A stretch of 61,061 bases of DNA, taken from the NCBI GenBank assembly GCA_028285035.1, contig JANQQF010000191.1, positions 1-61,061 on the forward strand, in the 5' to 3' direction. A program made the translations under genes and the position numbers. The notes below the pieces were generated by a model. That model searched no databases, had not been told where the DNA came from, and worked only from the letters and a program-made list of their open reading frames with translations. Positions 60,677 through 61,061 of the stretch are shown one piece after another. This DNA comes from Phycisphaerae bacterium. GTDB lineage: Bacteria; Chloroflexota; Anaerolineae; 4572-78; J111. Numbering within the stretch: the first letter of the stretch is position 1; every line of letters starts with the position of its first letter.

Positions 60677-61061
60677 CTATAGTCTACTCCTACTTTTTCT
60701 TTGGATTTGCGAGTTTTTGGGTTGTATGATGGTGTGGAATTATATTAGGGTTTTTTCGGGGAATAGACAAACTTGGGCTAGTTTTGAAATCTTGATAGGG
60801 ATATAGCATACAGGGCAGTAGACCAAAACGCACTAGCACATCGTGCCAACATACTCGCAGATTGTGCCAATTTATTATATTCTTACGGTGCCTTTTTGTT
60901 TCACTTTGGATGCGGTACAATTTAAACGTTGAGCAGCCAAGAATACATCCCTGGAGATTTACACCTTATTTTTGTACAAATAGAAGGAGTTTCAACTTTT
61001 TCGTTCAAACAGGGCAGGTTTCAACTGCGGAAAAATGGTAGTTATAGTACTTTCCCAAACA
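60677..61061. other. Non-coding right end of window
   Basis: This 385-bp stretch holds the LtrA upstream region (related to 29981-30040 over its first 50 bp). I see no gene, clear hairpin terminator or known repeat in the rest. An AGAAGGAG at 60981-60988 could be the ribosome-binding site of a gene whose frame is not recognisable here. Confidence 0.4.

Noticed and set aside
1..61061. CRISPR arrays, insertion sequences and prophage genes
   Set aside because: No regularly spaced direct repeats of CRISPR size, no transposase or integrase, and no phage structural gene was found on either strand.

Overview
Kind of organism. No rRNA, tRNA or ribosomal protein gene is present, so the taxonomic call is inference. 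Two long MalT-like LuxR regulators, a receiver/thioredoxin-reductase-like fusion beside a PAS histidine kinase, two LtrA paralogues, many dispersed imperfect palindromes and a middling GC content suggest a free-living heterotroph of the Chloroflexota (Herpetosiphon/Anaerolineae/Ardenticatenia type). I hold that with moderate confidence. No transposase, phage gene, replication origin or CRISPR array was seen.

Layout. 1-6.7 kb: an alpha-solenoid hypothetical, a flavin-dependent (LLM) oxidoreductase, a small COA1-like membrane protein, PEP carboxylase and a 65-aa protein. 6.7-10.4 kb: a quinone oxidoreductase pair divergent from an HxlR regulator, then a TauD/TetR pair. 10.6-19.8 kb: GNAT acetyltransferase, GH63-like glycosidase, SRPBCC/TetR divergent pair, alkylsulfatase, CDF-type transporter, APH-like kinase and amidase. 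20-24 kb: PAS histidine kinase and a receiver-glutaredoxin-like-thioredoxin-reductase-like fusion. 24.2-28.8 kb: an AT-rich restriction-modification island with a nuclease-methylase fusion, a specificity subunit in a -1 frame after a U_UUU_UUC slippery heptamer, and a translationally coupled HEPN-like protein. 28.8-36.6 kb: LtrA copy 1, SDR, AAC(3)-like enzyme, a truncated copy of the fusion's C-terminus, a UlaG-like hydrolase and the first MalT-like regulator. 36.6-41.5 kb: pentapeptide-repeat protein, choline-sulfatase, intradiol dioxygenase, AraC regulator and a small membrane protein. 42-51.9 kb: a catabolic-looking cluster (Cys-nucleophile hydrolase, two SDRs, a molybdenum hydroxylase and its FAD subunit) with two paralogous AraC regulators. 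52-60.7 kb: SRPBCC protein, hypothetical, second MalT-like regulator, sulfopyruvate decarboxylase ComDE, a cupin-SRPBCC fusion and LtrA copy 2.

How the parts relate. A plus-strand promoter element (TTGAGG, a conserved 16-nt spacer, TARAAT), often preceded by a terminator hairpin, recurs eight times and lies ahead of eight otherwise unrelated genes. A different duplicated promoter precedes the hydrolase at 42 kb and the SDR at 46 kb and may define an AraC regulon. Direct repeats of a MalT-box-like sequence precede the cupin-SRPBCC gene. Alkylsulfatase, choline-sulfatase, TauD dioxygenase and sulfopyruvate decarboxylase together suggest scavenging of organic sulfur. The best candidates for something undescribed are the restriction/HEPN island with its possible frameshift fusion, the repeated terminator-promoter module, and the redox-dead signalling fusion.
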